Notes: generated by a model not told the origin, from the sequence alone. Positions 1 through 9,253 are shown, counted from the first letter of the stretch. The stretch is DNA of 43,532 nucleotides from an uncultured Oscillospiraceae bacterium (GCA_900543305.1 UQQZ01000012.1:1-43532); one strand, 5' to 3'. Translations and numbers: made by a program.

Positions 1-57
1 GTTTCCCCTGCCCCCGGGTGTTTTTTTACTGGGTGTCTCCCTTTCTGGATTCAAATA

Positions 58-66
58 TGGTACAAT
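58..66 (+). promoter_or_regulatory. Extended -10 promoter upstream of sbcD
   Basis: TGG followed by TACAAT gives an extended -10 element (TGn-TACAAT). No good -35 hexamer lies 17 bases upstream (TCCCTT), which is normal for extended -10 promoters. It precedes the sbcD ribosome binding site by about 95 bases. Position and motif are seen; function is inferred. Confidence 0.4.
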
Positions 67-174
67 AGGATCCATCGGGGCAGTTTACCATAAATCGCTG
101 TCTTTTCATTTTACCCTATTTTGCAGCAAAAGGAAACCCCTGAATTCTTAACAAATTTTAAAAAGGAGGGCCCC

Positions 175-1299
175 ATGAAACTCTTCCACACATCCGACTG
201 GCATCTGGGACGGATGCTCTATGGCCGTAGCCTTCTGGAGGATCAGCGGTGGTTTCTGCAGGAAGTTTTTCTTCCGGCGGTAGAACGGGAGCGGCCCGCC
301 TGTGTGATCTTGGCAGGGGATGTTTATGACCGGCAGATTGCCCCTCCCGAGGCCATTCGCCTGTTCGACGCCACCCTGGCCCGTCTGGTGGAACTGAGAG
401 TCAAGGTCTGCATCATTTCCGGCAACCATGACGGCGCGGACCGGATGGCACTGTTGAAGGGGGCGCTCCGCCAAAGTGGGGTCTACTTCGCCACAGCTCT
501 GGAAGATGCCTTTTCTCCGGTGGTGCTGGAAGAGCAGGGGGAAATTTTACAGCTGTTCCTTCTCCCCTATTTTGACACTTCCCAGGCCAGAGAATATCTG
601 GGGGACGACTCTCTCCGGGGAGAGGGGGCCTGTTTCCGGGCCCTGGTGGAAAAGCTGCGGCCCCTGTTCCTGCCAGGTGCCGGCCATCTGCTGGTGTCCC
701 ACTGTTTTGCCGCCGGATCCCAGACCTCCGACTCCGAGAGCACCTTGTTTGTGGGAGGCAGCGGACAGGTTCCCCCCTCCCTCTTCGATTCTTTTGACTA
801 TGTGGCGCTGGGCCATCTTCACGGCCCCCAAAAAGCAGGGGATCGGGGAAGGTATTCTGGATCCCCCTTACAATACTCGGTGGACGAAGCCAATCAGAAA
901 AAGGGATTTGTCAGTCTGGAGTGGACGGGCCATGAGATGCTTCAGGAATTTGTCCCTGTGACTCCCCTGCGTCAGGTGCGCCGGGTAACCGGCCTATTTC
1001 AGACTCTGCTGGAGGCGGGAAAGCAATCTCCCTGTGAGGACTATCTGGAGCTGGTGTTGGAGGACACCTCCCCGGTCATGCTGGCCGCGGAACGACTTCG
1101 GCCCTACTACCCCAACCTGCTGGCCGTGAGCAATCCCTGGATGGCTTCCGGCGTCACGGGAGAGCGTGCCTCCCGGCTAAAAGGCCAGGATGAGGCCACT
1201 GTTTTTTCCTCCTTTCTGCGGGAGGTCTGTCAACTGGAACCTTCCCCTCAGGATGAAGCTCTGTTCCAAGAAATTCTCACCGGCCTCCGGAAGGAATAA
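175..1299 (+). CDS. sbcD: Exonuclease SbcCD, nuclease subunit SbcD (Mre11-like)
   Basis: This is the metallophosphoesterase nuclease subunit of the SbcCD complex, which cuts hairpins and protein-blocked DNA ends in the cytoplasm using two metal ions. The 374-residue protein opens with the Mre11/SbcD signature MKLFHTSDWHLG, then shows AGDVYDR, SGNHDG, LVSHCF and ALGHLHGPQ, the five phosphoesterase motifs in order; the C-terminal third is the capping domain. The ATG at 175 is chosen because AAAAAGGAGG sits at 160-169. An in-frame TTG at 121 would add 18 residues with no homology and no ribosome binding site. sbcC follows 41 bases later, as in most bacteria. Length is normal for the family. Identification is secure. 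Confidence 0.97.
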   Translation: MKLFHTSDWHLGRMLYGRSLLEDQRWFLQEVFLPAVERERPACVILAGDVYDRQIAPPEAIRLFDATLARLVELRVKVCIISGNHDGADRMALLKGALRQSGVYFATALEDAFSPVVLEEQGEILQLFLLPYFDTSQAREYLGDDSLRGEGACFRALVEKLRPLFLPGAGHLLVSHCFAAGSQTSDSESTLFVGGSGQVPPSLFDSFDYVALGHLHGPQKAGDRGRYSGSPLQYSVDEANQKKGFVSLEWTGHEMLQEFVPVTPLRQVRRVTGLFQTLLEAGKQSPCEDYLELVLEDTSPVMLAAERLRPYYPNLLAVSNPWMASGVTGERASRLKGQDEATVFSSFLREVCQLEPSPQDEALFQEILTGLRKE

Positions 1300-1340
1300 G
1301 AACTCCTGGGGAAAACATTTTCTGAGAAAGGATGGAATTC

Positions 1341-4079
1341 ATGCGGCCGTTACGATTGCTGCTTCAGGCCTTCGGGCCCTATCTGGAAGAGACGGAGCTG
1401 GATTTGACCCGCTTCCAGGAGAACGGGTTATTTCTCATCACCGGTCCCACTGGCGGAGGCAAAACTTCCCTTCTGGATGCCATGTGTTTTGCCCTCTATT
1501 GCCGGTCCACCGGGGGAAAACGGAATTTTGCCGGCATGCGCTGTATGAGTGCGCCCCAGGAGTGCCCCACCCTGGTGGAGTTCGACTTTTCCCTGCAACA
1601 GGAAACCTACCGGTTCCGGCGCAGCCAATACACCCATCTCAAGCGGGGCACCAAAGAACCTGAGCTTCGGGAAACCCACGAATGCTTCCGTCTGGAAGAG
1701 GGAGAATTCCGGCTGCTGGAAAGCGGCAGCGAAAGCGCGGTCCGGCGCCGGGCAGAGCAACTGCTCCACCTGACCTGCGAGCAGTTTTCCCAGGTGATCG
1801 TTCTGCCCCAGGGGGAGTTTCTCCGGTTGCTCCGGGCTAACTCCAAGGATAAAGGGGAGATGCTGAAAACCCTGTTTTCCGCCGGAATCTGGAAGGAGCT
1901 CACCGACGCGTTCCATCAACGTTCCCGAACTGCCGAGGAAACCATCCGGCAAAAGGATGCCCTCAGAACCTCTCTCCTCCAAAAGGAACAGGCGGACTCC
2001 CTTGCTGCTCTGGAAGAACGGGCCAAGGAGTTGGCCCGTCGAGAAGGGGAACTGCGCCAAACTTCCCGGAAACTGGCCCAGGAATTGGAACAATCGGAAG
2101 CCCTGCTGCAGGCGGCGGAGAATTACGCTCGGCTGACCCAGGCTTGGGAGGAAACGCAAAAAGCCTTGGAAGAGGCAAAAGCCGCCTGGTCCCAAGCGGA
2201 AAAGACCCTTCCCCTGGCTCAGGAAAAACGGCATCAAGCCCAGACCCTTCGGGAGCAGGCGGTGACGTTGGCCCAAGAGGAAACCCAGCTGACCCAGCGT
2301 CTGGAGGCGTGGAACCGTGCCGAATCCGCCGGAAAACAAGTAGCTGCCGCCCGAAAACAGCTGGGGGACACCAGTCAAAAGCTGGAGGAACTCCGGCAGC
2401 AGGGAGAAATTTTGTCCCAGCGTCTGGAGCGAGGAAATGCCTTTGTGGAGAGCTGTCAGGCAGCAGCAGAAAAACTTCCGGCCCTGCTGGAACAACAGCA
2501 AGCCTTGGAAAAGCAGAAGGCAGCCTGGGAGGAATGGCAGCTGCGGGAACGGCGAAAGCTGGAAGCGGAACAGGCCTTACAAGAAAGCAGGAAAGACGCC
2601 CAGGGGAAGAAACTTCTGTGGGAAACTTTATCCCAGCGGGTGGAACGCCAGGAAACTCTCCTCCGGCAGAACGCCGCCCTAGAGCTGGCTCATACTTTGC
2701 GGGAAGGGGAGCCTTGTCCCGTGTGCGGCTCCCTGGAGCACCCCGATCCCTGCTGGAATAGTCCTAACGGGGAGACGCCTTTGGAACCCCGTCAGCTGGA
2801 AACTCTGCGGCAGCAGGAAAAGGCCGCCCGAGAAGCTGCCGGAAAAGCGGAAGCCCTGGCCGAATCCCGGCAGCGAGAAGCAGTCCAGGCCACAGAGCAG
2901 GCCCAGCAGCAAAAGGATCTTTGCTCCCAGGGACTGTCTTTGGAAGAAACCGCCTGCCAGTTGGGGAAACTGGAGCTGGAGACCAAATCCGCCAAAGGAG
3001 ATGCCGCCCGGCTGGAAGCTGCCCGAAATAAACTTCGGGTCCTCACCCAGGAAAAGGAAGCCCGGTCCCAAGAGGAGGCGGCTTTGCGGGAAACCCGTTC
3101 CGCCTTGGCCGCCCAAGTGAAGGAACTGGAATCCCAGGCAAGAGAAGCCCGGGAAGCCTGCGCGGGACTGGATCAGAAGGCTTTGGAACAAGCCCTGACG
3201 GACAAGCGACGGGAATATCAAGCCCGGGAGAAAGCCGCGGCACAGCTGATTCAGGAGGCCCAGCAGTGGGACGCCCAGCGGGAACGGGCTCAAACAGCCC
3301 TGACCCTGGCCCAGGAAGCCTTTCAAAAAGCGGAAGCCCAGCGCAGTGCCTGTCCCACCCCCTGGGACCAGCCTCCCCATCTGCCAGGGCTCCGGGAAAC
3401 CTGCGGAAAACTCCGCCAGGAAACCTTGGCCCGCCGGGAGGAATTGGGGAAAACCTCCAGTACCCTTCAAGCTCTGGAAGGGACGCTGGAACAGGTCTGG
3501 CAGCTGGAAGGAGAACTTTCCCAGAAAGAAGGGGAATACGCCGCCTTGGCCCGGCTGTCCAAATCCCTCTCCGGGGCAAATCCCTGGAAAATGCCCATTT
3601 TACAATATGTGCTCAGCGTCATGTTGGACGAGGTGCTGGTAAGTGCCAACCGATTCTTTTCCACCTTGAGCCGGGGCCGCTACGCCCTGCGCCTGATGGA
3701 AGGCCCCAAAGGGGGAAACGCCTTGGGTGGTCTGGATCTGGAGGTGCTGGATGGCGCCTCCATGCTCCCCCGGTCCATTGAAACCCTATCCGGAGGTGAA
3801 CAATTTCTGGCCTCCCTGTCTCTGGCCTTCGGCCTTTCCGACGTGGTGCAGAATCACTCCGGCGCGGTGCGGCTGGATTCCCTGTTCATCGACGAAGGGT
3901 TCGGCTCCCTGGACGGGGAAACCTTGGACACCGCCATGAAAGCTTTGGCCATGCTCCAAACCAGCGGCAGGCTCATCGGCATTATCTCCCATGTGTCCGA
4001 GCTGAAAAACAGGATTTCCTGCCGGGTGGAAGTCACCCGGGATGCCGCCGGTTTTTCTCATGCCAAAGTCCGCACATAA
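1341..4079 (+). CDS. sbcC: Exonuclease SbcCD, ATPase subunit SbcC (Rad50-like)
   Basis: SbcC is the SMC-type ATPase partner of SbcD; ATP binding clamps DNA ends for processing. The 912-residue chain has the N-terminal P-loop GPTGGGKTS (about residues 35-43). A long Q/E/A-rich antiparallel coiled coil flanks the zinc hook CPVCG (Cys459, Cys462), through which two complexes dimerise. The C-terminal ATPase half has the ABC signature LSGGEQ (816-821) and Walker B LFIDEGFGSLD. I take the ATG at 1341 because GAAAGGA ends 8 bases before it; an ATG at 1332 overlaps that ribosome binding site. Coiled-coil codons are strongly biased to Gln, Glu, Ala and Leu, which produces many meaningless open frames on the other strand. 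It is probably cotranscribed with sbcD and the two genes downstream. Confidence 0.97.
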   Translation: MRPLRLLLQAFGPYLEETELDLTRFQENGLFLITGPTGGGKTSLLDAMCFALYCRSTGGKRNFAGMRCMSAPQECPTLVEFDFSLQQETYRFRRSQYTHLKRGTKEPELRETHECFRLEEGEFRLLESGSESAVRRRAEQLLHLTCEQFSQVIVLPQGEFLRLLRANSKDKGEMLKTLFSAGIWKELTDAFHQRSRTAEETIRQKDALRTSLLQKEQADSLAALEERAKELARREGELRQTSRKLAQELEQSEALLQAAENYARLTQAWEETQKALEEAKAAWSQAEKTLPLAQEKRHQAQTLREQAVTLAQEETQLTQRLEAWNRAESAGKQVAAARKQLGDTSQKLEELRQQGEILSQRLERGNAFVESCQAAAEKLPALLEQQQALEKQKAAWEEWQLRERRKLEAEQALQESRKDAQGKKLLWETLSQRVERQETLLRQNAALELAHTLREGEPCPVCGSLEHPDPCWNSPNGETPLEPRQLETLRQQEKAAREAAGKAEALAESRQREAVQATEQAQQQKDLCSQGLSLEETACQLGKLELETKSAKGDAARLEAARNKLRVLTQEKEARSQEEAALRETRSALAAQVKELESQAREAREACAGLDQKALEQALTDKRREYQAREKAAAQLIQEAQQWDAQRERAQTALTLAQEAFQKAEAQRSACPTPWDQPPHLPGLRETCGKLRQETLARREELGKTSSTLQALEGTLEQVWQLEGELSQKEGEYAALARLSKSLSGANPWKMPILQYVLSVMLDEVLVSANRFFSTLSRGRYALRLMEGPKGGNALGGLDLEVLDGASMLPRSIETLSGGEQFLASLSLAFGLSDVVQNHSGAVRLDSLFIDEGFGSLDGETLDTAMKALAMLQTSGRLIGIISHVSELKNRISCRVEVTRDAAGFSHAKVRT

Positions 4080-4126
4080 CCTGTAGAAAATAGGATGATA
4101 GAATTACTCAGAAAGGATGGATTCCC

Positions 4127-4849
4127 ATGAAAGTCACCTTTATTTTCCACAGCTCCTACTTTGTGGAGCTGGAAACTTGCTGCCTGCTCTTCGACTATTA
4201 CCAGGGGGATCTCCCCCAGGTGGACAAGCCCCTGTATGTGTTTGCCAGCCACAGCCATGGGGACCACTTCTCCCCTGTGATTTTCCAGCTGGCCAAGGAG
4301 GGCCGGGAGGTCCACTATCTGCTGTCCGAGGACATCTCTCCCCTCCAGGTTCCCGATGCCCTGCGGGACCAGGTCACCTTTGTGGCTCCCCGCTCCTTTT
4401 ACGAAGTGGGCGGACTGAAGGTGGCCACCCTTCAATCCACCGACATGGGCGTAGCCTTCCTGATCCAGTGTGAAGGCAAACGGATCTACCATGCAGGGGA
4501 TTTGAATTGCTGGGTGTGGGACGGAGCTCCCCGGTTCCAGAACGACCAGATGACCGCCCAGTACAAGGCAGAGCTGGGCCTGCTTTCCGGCGGAAAAGCC
4601 ATCGACGTGGCCTTTGTGCCCCTGGACCCCCGGCAGGAAGCGGATTTCGATCTGGGCATGAAGTATTTCTTCGAAGCCGCTGGAGCCCAGTATGTGTTCC
4701 CCATGCACATGTGGGGGGACTATTCCGTAGTGCCCCTGTTTAAATCCACCCCCACCTACCGGGAATACGCCAAGCATGTGATGGACGTATCCGCTCCGGG
4801 GCAAACCTTTGAACTGTTCACCCAATCCACCCAAACGGAAGGAGAATAA
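4127..4849 (+). CDS. Metallo-beta-lactamase-fold hydrolase (UlaG-like)
   Basis: A 240-residue MBL-fold metallohydrolase. Direct evidence is the metal motif HSHGDH (His42, His44, Asp46, His47), YHAGD further on (metal-bridging Asp) and a late histidine in FPMHMWGDY. The opening resembles the COG2220 group (UlaG-type, 'L-ascorbate metabolism' hydrolases), whose real substrates are mostly unknown; there are no ula sugar-uptake genes here. The ATG at 4127 has AGAAAGGA upstream. It lies 47 bases after sbcC and 3 bases before the VOC gene, so it is probably in the same transcript. The substrate cannot be predicted from sequence. Confidence 0.85.
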   Translation: MKVTFIFHSSYFVELETCCLLFDYYQGDLPQVDKPLYVFASHSHGDHFSPVIFQLAKEGREVHYLLSEDISPLQVPDALRDQVTFVAPRSFYEVGGLKVATLQSTDMGVAFLIQCEGKRIYHAGDLNCWVWDGAPRFQNDQMTAQYKAELGLLSGGKAIDVAFVPLDPRQEADFDLGMKYFFEAAGAQYVFPMHMWGDYSVVPLFKSTPTYREYAKHVMDVSAPGQTFELFTQSTQTEGE

Positions 4850-4852
4850 ACC

Positions 4853-5224
4853 GTGAAATTTTCTTTTGACCACAATAATCTGAACGTGTTGGACCTAGAA
4901 AAATCCGTGGCATTTTACAAGAAGGCCCTGGGCCTTCAAGAGGAACGCCGGACAGTGGCTCCGGATGGAAGCTTTACCCTGGTGTTTCTGGGAGATGGTG
5001 TCACCTCCCACAAGCTGGAACTGACCTGGCTGCGGGACAGGACAGAACCCTACAATCTGGGAGACAATGAAATTCACCTGTGCTTTTCAGTGGACGACTT
5101 TGAAGCCGCCCACCAAATGCACCAGGACATGGGCTGTATCTGCTTTGAAAACCAGGCCATGGGCGTGTACTTTATCCACGACCCGGACGACTACTGGACG
5201 GAAATTGTCCCTGCCCGAACCTGA
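4853..5224 (+). CDS. VOC-family protein (glyoxalase/dioxygenase fold)
   Basis: A 123-residue single-module vicinal-oxygen-chelate protein. The N-terminal half begins with FDHNNLNVLDLEKSVAFYKK, the usual first beta-alpha unit with the metal histidine. The second half has NEIHLCFSVDDFEAA and ends with FIHDPDDYWTEIV, where the late Glu is the usual second metal ligand. This resembles lactoylglutathione lyase (GloA) proteins in Firmicutes, but substrate assignment in this family is unreliable. The GTG start at 4853 sits 3 bases after the preceding stop with GGAAGGAGA upstream, so translation is probably coupled. It is the last gene before a strong terminator. Confidence 0.85.
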   Translation: MKFSFDHNNLNVLDLEKSVAFYKKALGLQEERRTVAPDGSFTLVFLGDGVTSHKLELTWLRDRTEPYNLGDNEIHLCFSVDDFEAAHQMHQDMGCICFENQAMGVYFIHDPDDYWTEIVPART

Positions 5225-5240
5225 TGAGCTATAAGCTATA

Positions 5241-5274
5241 AAAAAACAGGCACCTCATGGGTGCCTGTTTTTTT
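5241..5274. terminator. Bidirectional rho-independent terminator
   Basis: AAAAAACAGGCACC, a TCAT loop, then GGGTGCCTGTTTTTTT. The GC stem is flanked by A and T runs, so it can end both the sbcDC operon and the convergent flippase gene. Confidence 0.92.
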
Positions 5275-5283
5275 CGTGGAATA

Positions 5284-6921
5284 TCACCGCATATGGCGGG
5301 GACTGTTTTTCTTTTTCATGTGAAGCAAGCGAGCCAGGGTCTCCCCTTTGGGCAGCATGATCACGTCGTCGTAATCCACGCCCCGGAACACCACCACGCA
5401 GACGGCGTATACCAGGATCGCCAGGAAAATGGCCGGGACCACAGCCAGCTTGGGGCTAACCAGCAAGGTCAAAAGCCAGTAGCACCCATAGGATACCATT
5501 CCCATCACTGCCGCCGACAACAACAGGGGCAGAGCGGTTTTCACCACGCTGTCCATCTGGGGTAAGCTCCCCCGAATGGCGATCAGGTTCAGGATGACAA
5601 TCACCAAGTAGGACACCACCGTGCTGATGGCGGAGCCCATGGCATTGATCTCCGGAATGCCGATGAGCACATAGGACAGGGCAATCTTCACCAGTCCTCC
5701 CACCGCCATATCCACCACTGGCCGGGTGGCCCGTCCGAAGGATTGCAAAATGGCATTGGTGGTAAAGAGCAACCCACTAAACACAATGGCCACGCTGAGC
5801 ATGGTCAGAAGAGGCGCCGCTCCTTCCGCCACTTCCGGCTGGTTGTAAAGCAGCAGCTGGCAGATGGGTTTGGCAAAAATGGCCATGCCAACGGAAGAGG
5901 GAATCCCGATGAGCAGCGTCACCCGCACAGCCGTGGAGGAAATTCGGTCCACCTGCCGCTGGTCCCGGGCGGCAATGGCGCCGGAAAGAATGGGCAGCAA
6001 GCTGGTGGAAATGGGCACCACAAAGGCGCCGGGCAGGTCGAAAAATTTCCGAGCATGGCCCAAAGTGCCGTTCCACCAGTCCGCCTGTTCCTGGGTAAAC
6101 AGGGCTGCGCTTTTCAGCCGGTCCAAAAGGATGGCGCCGTCCACCGTGTCCAAAAGGCTCAAAAAGCAGGACCCAATGGTGATGGGCACCGCAAACCGCA
6201 CCAGGTTGATCAGCATCTGCTGTCGGGAAGTGAGCATAGGCTCTTCCGGCCAATGGCTTCTCCGGTCCCGGCGGCCTTGGAAGAACTTAAATCCCAGCAG
6301 ATACGCGGCACCCAGCCCGGCGCTGACCGACACGCCTACAATGGCGCCCACAGCCGCCCAACGGTCCGGGTCCACTTGGAAGTTCCGGATGATGTAAAAG
6401 GCCAGTCCTACGCCGATGATGACTTTGGTCACGGCCTCGATGGTCTGGGATGTGGCGGTGGGCACCATGTTGGAACGCCCTTGGAAATATCCCCGCAGAG
6501 AAGATTCAATGGAAATAAAGAACAGGGTGGGCGCCAACGCCATGATGGCGTAGTTTGCTTCCGGACTGCCGTACCATTGGGCAATCTGGTTGGCCCCAAA
6601 GAACATGACAAGACATCCAAACAGTCCCAAGAAGAAAAACAGCCAGAATGCCACGGAAAAGACCCGATCCGCTTCCCGGCGCCGTCCTTGGGCATAGGCT
6701 GTGCCCACCATCCGGGAAACCGCAATGGGCAGCCCTGCGGTGGACAGCATGAGAAACAGGCCAAAAATATTGTAGGCAATGTAGAAATGGGACATGCCCT
6801 CCGGACTGATGAAATTGGCCAACGGAATGGAAAAGAGCAGCCCCAGCAACTTGACGATCAAGGTGGAAGCCGACAAAATGGCCGCGCCTTTCATAAAACT
6901 CTGTTTTTTATCTTGCGACAT
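5284..6921 (-). CDS. Polytopic oligosaccharide/lipid flippase (SpoVB/MurJ-like, MOP superfamily)
   Basis: A 545-residue, roughly 14-helix membrane protein of the polysaccharide transporter branch of the MOP exporters. Near the N-terminus it has KGAAILSASTLIVKLLG and then the sequence around PLANFISPEGMSHFYIAYN, which is typical of the Firmicutes SpoVB/YtgP/MurJ-like group that moves lipid-linked glycans such as lipid II across the membrane. The ATG at 6921 is preferred because AGGGAGAG precedes it; the open frame continues 67 codons upstream but that stretch lacks transmembrane character. It is monocistronic between a consensus promoter and a bidirectional terminator. Precise role (lipid II flippase, sporulation cortex or capsule) cannot be decided: sporulation neighbours are absent. 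Confidence 0.87.
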   Translation of the reverse strand: MSQDKKQSFMKGAAILSASTLIVKLLGLLFSIPLANFISPEGMSHFYIAYNIFGLFLMLSTAGLPIAVSRMVGTAYAQGRRREADRVFSVAFWLFFFLGLFGCLVMFFGANQIAQWYGSPEANYAIMALAPTLFFISIESSLRGYFQGRSNMVPTATSQTIEAVTKVIIGVGLAFYIIRNFQVDPDRWAAVGAIVGVSVSAGLGAAYLLGFKFFQGRRDRRSHWPEEPMLTSRQQMLINLVRFAVPITIGSCFLSLLDTVDGAILLDRLKSAALFTQEQADWWNGTLGHARKFFDLPGAFVVPISTSLLPILSGAIAARDQRQVDRISSTAVRVTLLIGIPSSVGMAIFAKPICQLLLYNQPEVAEGAAPLLTMLSVAIVFSGLLFTTNAILQSFGRATRPVVDMAVGGLVKIALSYVLIGIPEINAMGSAISTVVSYLVIVILNLIAIRGSLPQMDSVVKTALPLLLSAAVMGMVSYGCYWLLTLLVSPKLAVVPAIFLAILVYAVCVVVFRGVDYDDVIMLPKGETLARLLHMKKKNSPRHMR

Positions 6922-7003
6922 ACGCTCTCCCTGGAAACAAAGCGGGCGCACTCCCCAAAGGCAGGCGCCGCCAGAATTTGTAATTTCTATGCTATTTTTA
7001 TGT

Positions 7004-7032
7004 ATTGTACCCCAAACCGTAAGAAAGGTCAA
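7004..7032 (-). promoter_or_regulatory. Sigma-A promoter of the flippase gene
   Basis: On the minus strand TTGACC, a 17-base spacer and TACAAT, about 85 bases before the ATG at 6921. Confidence 0.75.
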
Positions 7033-7105
7033 TGTTTTCTCTCGGGAATTTCCGGATCTACAGAGGGAACTGCTTCCCCACGCTTTTTCGGAAGTTCCCC
7101 CAAAG

Positions 7106-7130
7106 AAAAAAGACGGTACCACCGCCTTTT
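7106..7130. terminator. Terminator after mutY (bidirectional)
   Basis: On the minus strand AAAGGCGG, loop TGGTA, CCGTCTTTTTT, immediately after the mutY stop. A run of T also follows the hairpin on the plus strand. It isolates mutY from the flippase promoter. Confidence 0.75.
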
Positions 7131-7131
7131 C

Positions 7132-8187
7132 TCACTGTACCCCTTTGCGCAACAAGGGCCCGTAGGCTTTGAAGGCCGAGGGCAGCGTATACTTGTTGCG
7201 GAGCTCTTCTCCGGTAGCCCAAACAAAATCTCCGGCCTGCTTCCCGGTCCGCACCACCCAGCTGGTCATATTCCACTGAATGTGGGTAAAAATATGACGG
7301 GCAGCTGGACCCGGAACGAGCTCTTGGGGAAGGATTTCCCGTTTCTGGAGAAAGGCCCGGGCTTCGGCTTCGTTTAGACGTCCCTCGGCGGCGGGAAGTT
7401 CCCACAGTCCCGCCAAAAGCCCCTTGTCCGGGCGCTTTTCCAAAGCCACTGCCCCCTGGGAGAAAATCAGAAACAAGGTCCTGGCCTGCTGCTTCCGGGG
7501 CTTGGGTTTGGCCTTTACCGGCAGCTCTTCCGCCACACCCAAAGCGCGGCCCCGGCAGATCTCTCCCAAAGGACATGACGCGCATCGAGGCGTTCCCGAA
7601 GGCAAACACACCATAGCCCCCAATTCCATGAGGGATTGGTTAAAATCTCCCACCCGTTGGGGGAGAATCTCCCGAATCTCCTGTTCCCACCGAGCCTTGA
7701 CCTTGGGATCCAACACATTGTCCTTCCTCGCCAACACCCGGGAAATCACCCGGAGTACATTGCCGTCTACTGCCGGCACCCGGATTTGAAAGGCAATGGA
7801 GCCGATGGCCCCGGCGGTATACTCCCCTACGCCAGGCAGAGAGCGAAGGGCTTCAAAGGAGGCGGGCACTTCTCCCCCATATTGCTCCACCACAACCTGG
7901 GCCCCACGCTGCAAATTGCGTGCCCGGTTGTAATAGCCCAGCCCTTCCCAAAGCTTCAGCACCTGCTCTTCCGGTGCAGAGGCCAAGGCCTCTACCGTGG
8001 GAAAAGCTTCCAGGAACCGCTCGTAGTAGGGCTTAACCGCTTCCACTCGGGTTTGCTGCAACATGATCTCCGACACCCAAACCCGATAGGGGGTGGGATC
8101 TTCCCGCCAAGGGAGCACCCGGGCACTGCTGTCGTACCATCGAAGCAGTCGCTGGGGAAGCTCCCTGAGGATCTGTAAGTCTTCCAA
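7132..8187 (-). CDS. mutY: A/G-specific adenine glycosylase MutY
   Basis: MutY removes adenine mispaired with 8-oxoguanine. The 351-residue chain shows the HhH-GPD core: EIMLQQTRVEAV with catalytic Glu40, the helix-hairpin-helix LPGVGEYTAGAIGSIAF, and VDGNVLRVISR with catalytic Asp141. A [4Fe-4S] set follows at Cys194, Cys202, Cys205 and Cys211 (spacing 7, 2 and 5; E. coli MutY has 6, 2 and 5). The C-terminal third carries the MutT-like 8-oxoG recognition domain (GLLAGLWELPAAEG). I place the start at the TTG at 8187 because CTCCTTT (AAAGGAG on the coding strand) ends 8 bases before it; the in-frame GTG at 8205 overlaps that ribosome binding site. It lies 36 bases after the esterase gene, so probably cotranscribed. 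Confidence 0.95.
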   Translation of the reverse strand: MEDLQILRELPQRLLRWYDSSARVLPWREDPTPYRVWVSEIMLQQTRVEAVKPYYERFLEAFPTVEALASAPEEQVLKLWEGLGYYNRARNLQRGAQVVVEQYGGEVPASFEALRSLPGVGEYTAGAIGSIAFQIRVPAVDGNVLRVISRVLARKDNVLDPKVKARWEQEIREILPQRVGDFNQSLMELGAMVCLPSGTPRCASCPLGEICRGRALGVAEELPVKAKPKPRKQQARTLFLIFSQGAVALEKRPDKGLLAGLWELPAAEGRLNEAEARAFLQKREILPQELVPGPAARHIFTHIQWNMTSWVVRTGKQAGDFVWATGEELRNKYTLPSAFKAYGPLLRKGVQ

Positions 8188-8223
8188 TCCAAGAACTCCT
8201 TTCACCGGCCTCAGTCAGCCCTC

Positions 8224-9144
8224 TCAGGAAGCCAGCCAGGCCTTTAAAAACCGCAGTACCAAAGCCTGGACCTCCTGAGTCCAGAAATAAGTGCCGTGGC
8301 CTGCGCCTACCATCTTGTAGAACTCCACCCCATGGCCCGTTTCCTGCAATTTTTTCACCGTCAGCACACTCTGTTGGAAAGGCACCAGCGGATCTTCATC
8401 CCCGTGGACAATCAGGAAGGGAGGCAGCTCTTTCTCCGGGGTGATGTACCGCAAGGGGTTTCCCGGCTGGGCGATCTCCGGATGGTCCACAACGCATCCC
8501 CGGTAAAGGATGTCCTCGGGAATCTTGGTCTTGTCCGCCGTCGCCATGGGATCCCGGGGAGCTTCATCAATCCGGGTCACGTCGCTGGGACCGTAAAAAT
8601 CCACCACCGCCTGAACAGCATCGGAATATTCCCGATTGTCATCGGTTTTAAACTCGGGCATATCCCCTGTGACACCCACCATCTGGGCCGCGTGTCCGCC
8701 GGAGGAATCCCCCCAAATGGCCACCTGATTGGGATCAATGAAATATTCTTCCCCATGGGCCCGCAAAAAACGAATGGCGGACTTCACGTCTTCCAAAAAC
8801 GCAGGGAAAGACGCCTCCTGAGAAGGCCGGTGTTTTACGCTGGCCACCACAAACCCGGCTTGGGCCAGAGGGCAAAGCTGGGGCAAGCTCCGGTACACAT
8901 TCTGTTCTCCCCAGGCAGACCCCTGTACATACACCACCAAGGGATACCGCAGGGTGGAAGTCATCCCGGGCATCAAACCGTCAGGCAGCAGAATCTGCAG
9001 ATGTAAGGGTTTCCCGTCCCGCTGTACATATTCCACGTTGGGGCAGTAATTCACCTGGCCCCTTTGGCTCTTGTCCGCCCAAAGGGTATGCATTCCCGGC
9101 ACATAGGTCCGATCGCCGGGCACCGTCTTTTCATAGTCTCTCAT
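8224..9144 (-). CDS. Alpha/beta-hydrolase (BD-FAE/acetyl-esterase-like)
   Basis: A 306-residue serine esterase, without a signal peptide, so cytoplasmic. The nucleophile elbow GDSSGG places Ser147 as nucleophile; HGDEDPLVPF supplies the acid, and GAGHGTYFW the catalytic His. The oxyanion-hole segment reads VYVQGSAWGEQ instead of the usual HGGG, as seen in the BD-FAE subgroup. The protein resembles Firmicutes enzymes annotated as acetylxylan or feruloyl esterases, but the natural ester is not determinable. The ATG at 9144 has AAAGGAG 7 bases upstream. It precedes mutY and is divergent from pepF. Confidence 0.85.
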   Translation of the reverse strand: MRDYEKTVPGDRTYVPGMHTLWADKSQRGQVNYCPNVEYVQRDGKPLHLQILLPDGLMPGMTSTLRYPLVVYVQGSAWGEQNVYRSLPQLCPLAQAGFVVASVKHRPSQEASFPAFLEDVKSAIRFLRAHGEEYFIDPNQVAIWGDSSGGHAAQMVGVTGDMPEFKTDDNREYSDAVQAVVDFYGPSDVTRIDEAPRDPMATADKTKIPEDILYRGCVVDHPEIAQPGNPLRYITPEKELPPFLIVHGDEDPLVPFQQSVLTVKKLQETGHGVEFYKMVGAGHGTYFWTQEVQALVLRFLKAWLAS

Positions 9145-9194
9145 GTTGGCACTCCTTTCATGTTTTCAAACCCACAAGGGGAGAACTTTTTTAT

Positions 9195-9223
9195 AGTATA
9201 CCATACCTACCCCTTTGGCACAA
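9195..9223 (-). promoter_or_regulatory. Promoter of the esterase-mutY pair
   Basis: Minus strand TTGTGC, 17-base spacer ending in TGG, TATACT: a -35 plus an extended -10, about 50 bases before the esterase ATG. Confidence 0.72.
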
Positions 9224-9253
9224 TGGAGACCAGGGACCCGGAGAAAGTCCCCC

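Noticed and set aside
6920..7131. GGTGGTACCG near 7112-7121 (minus) looks like the conserved T-box antiterminator sequence upstream of the flippase
   Set aside because: A T-box needs about 200 bases of stem I-III before it, but that space is mutY coding sequence. The hairpin directly follows the mutY stop with a T run, so it is an ordinary terminator, and the flippase has its own promoter downstream.
5743..7377. A 544-codon plus-strand frame opposite the flippase, and similar long frames opposite pepF, the M16C peptidase, the esterase and the alcohol dehydrogenase
   Set aside because: All are mirror frames of GC-rich genes with clear families; their products are compositionally odd and cross gene boundaries and terminators.
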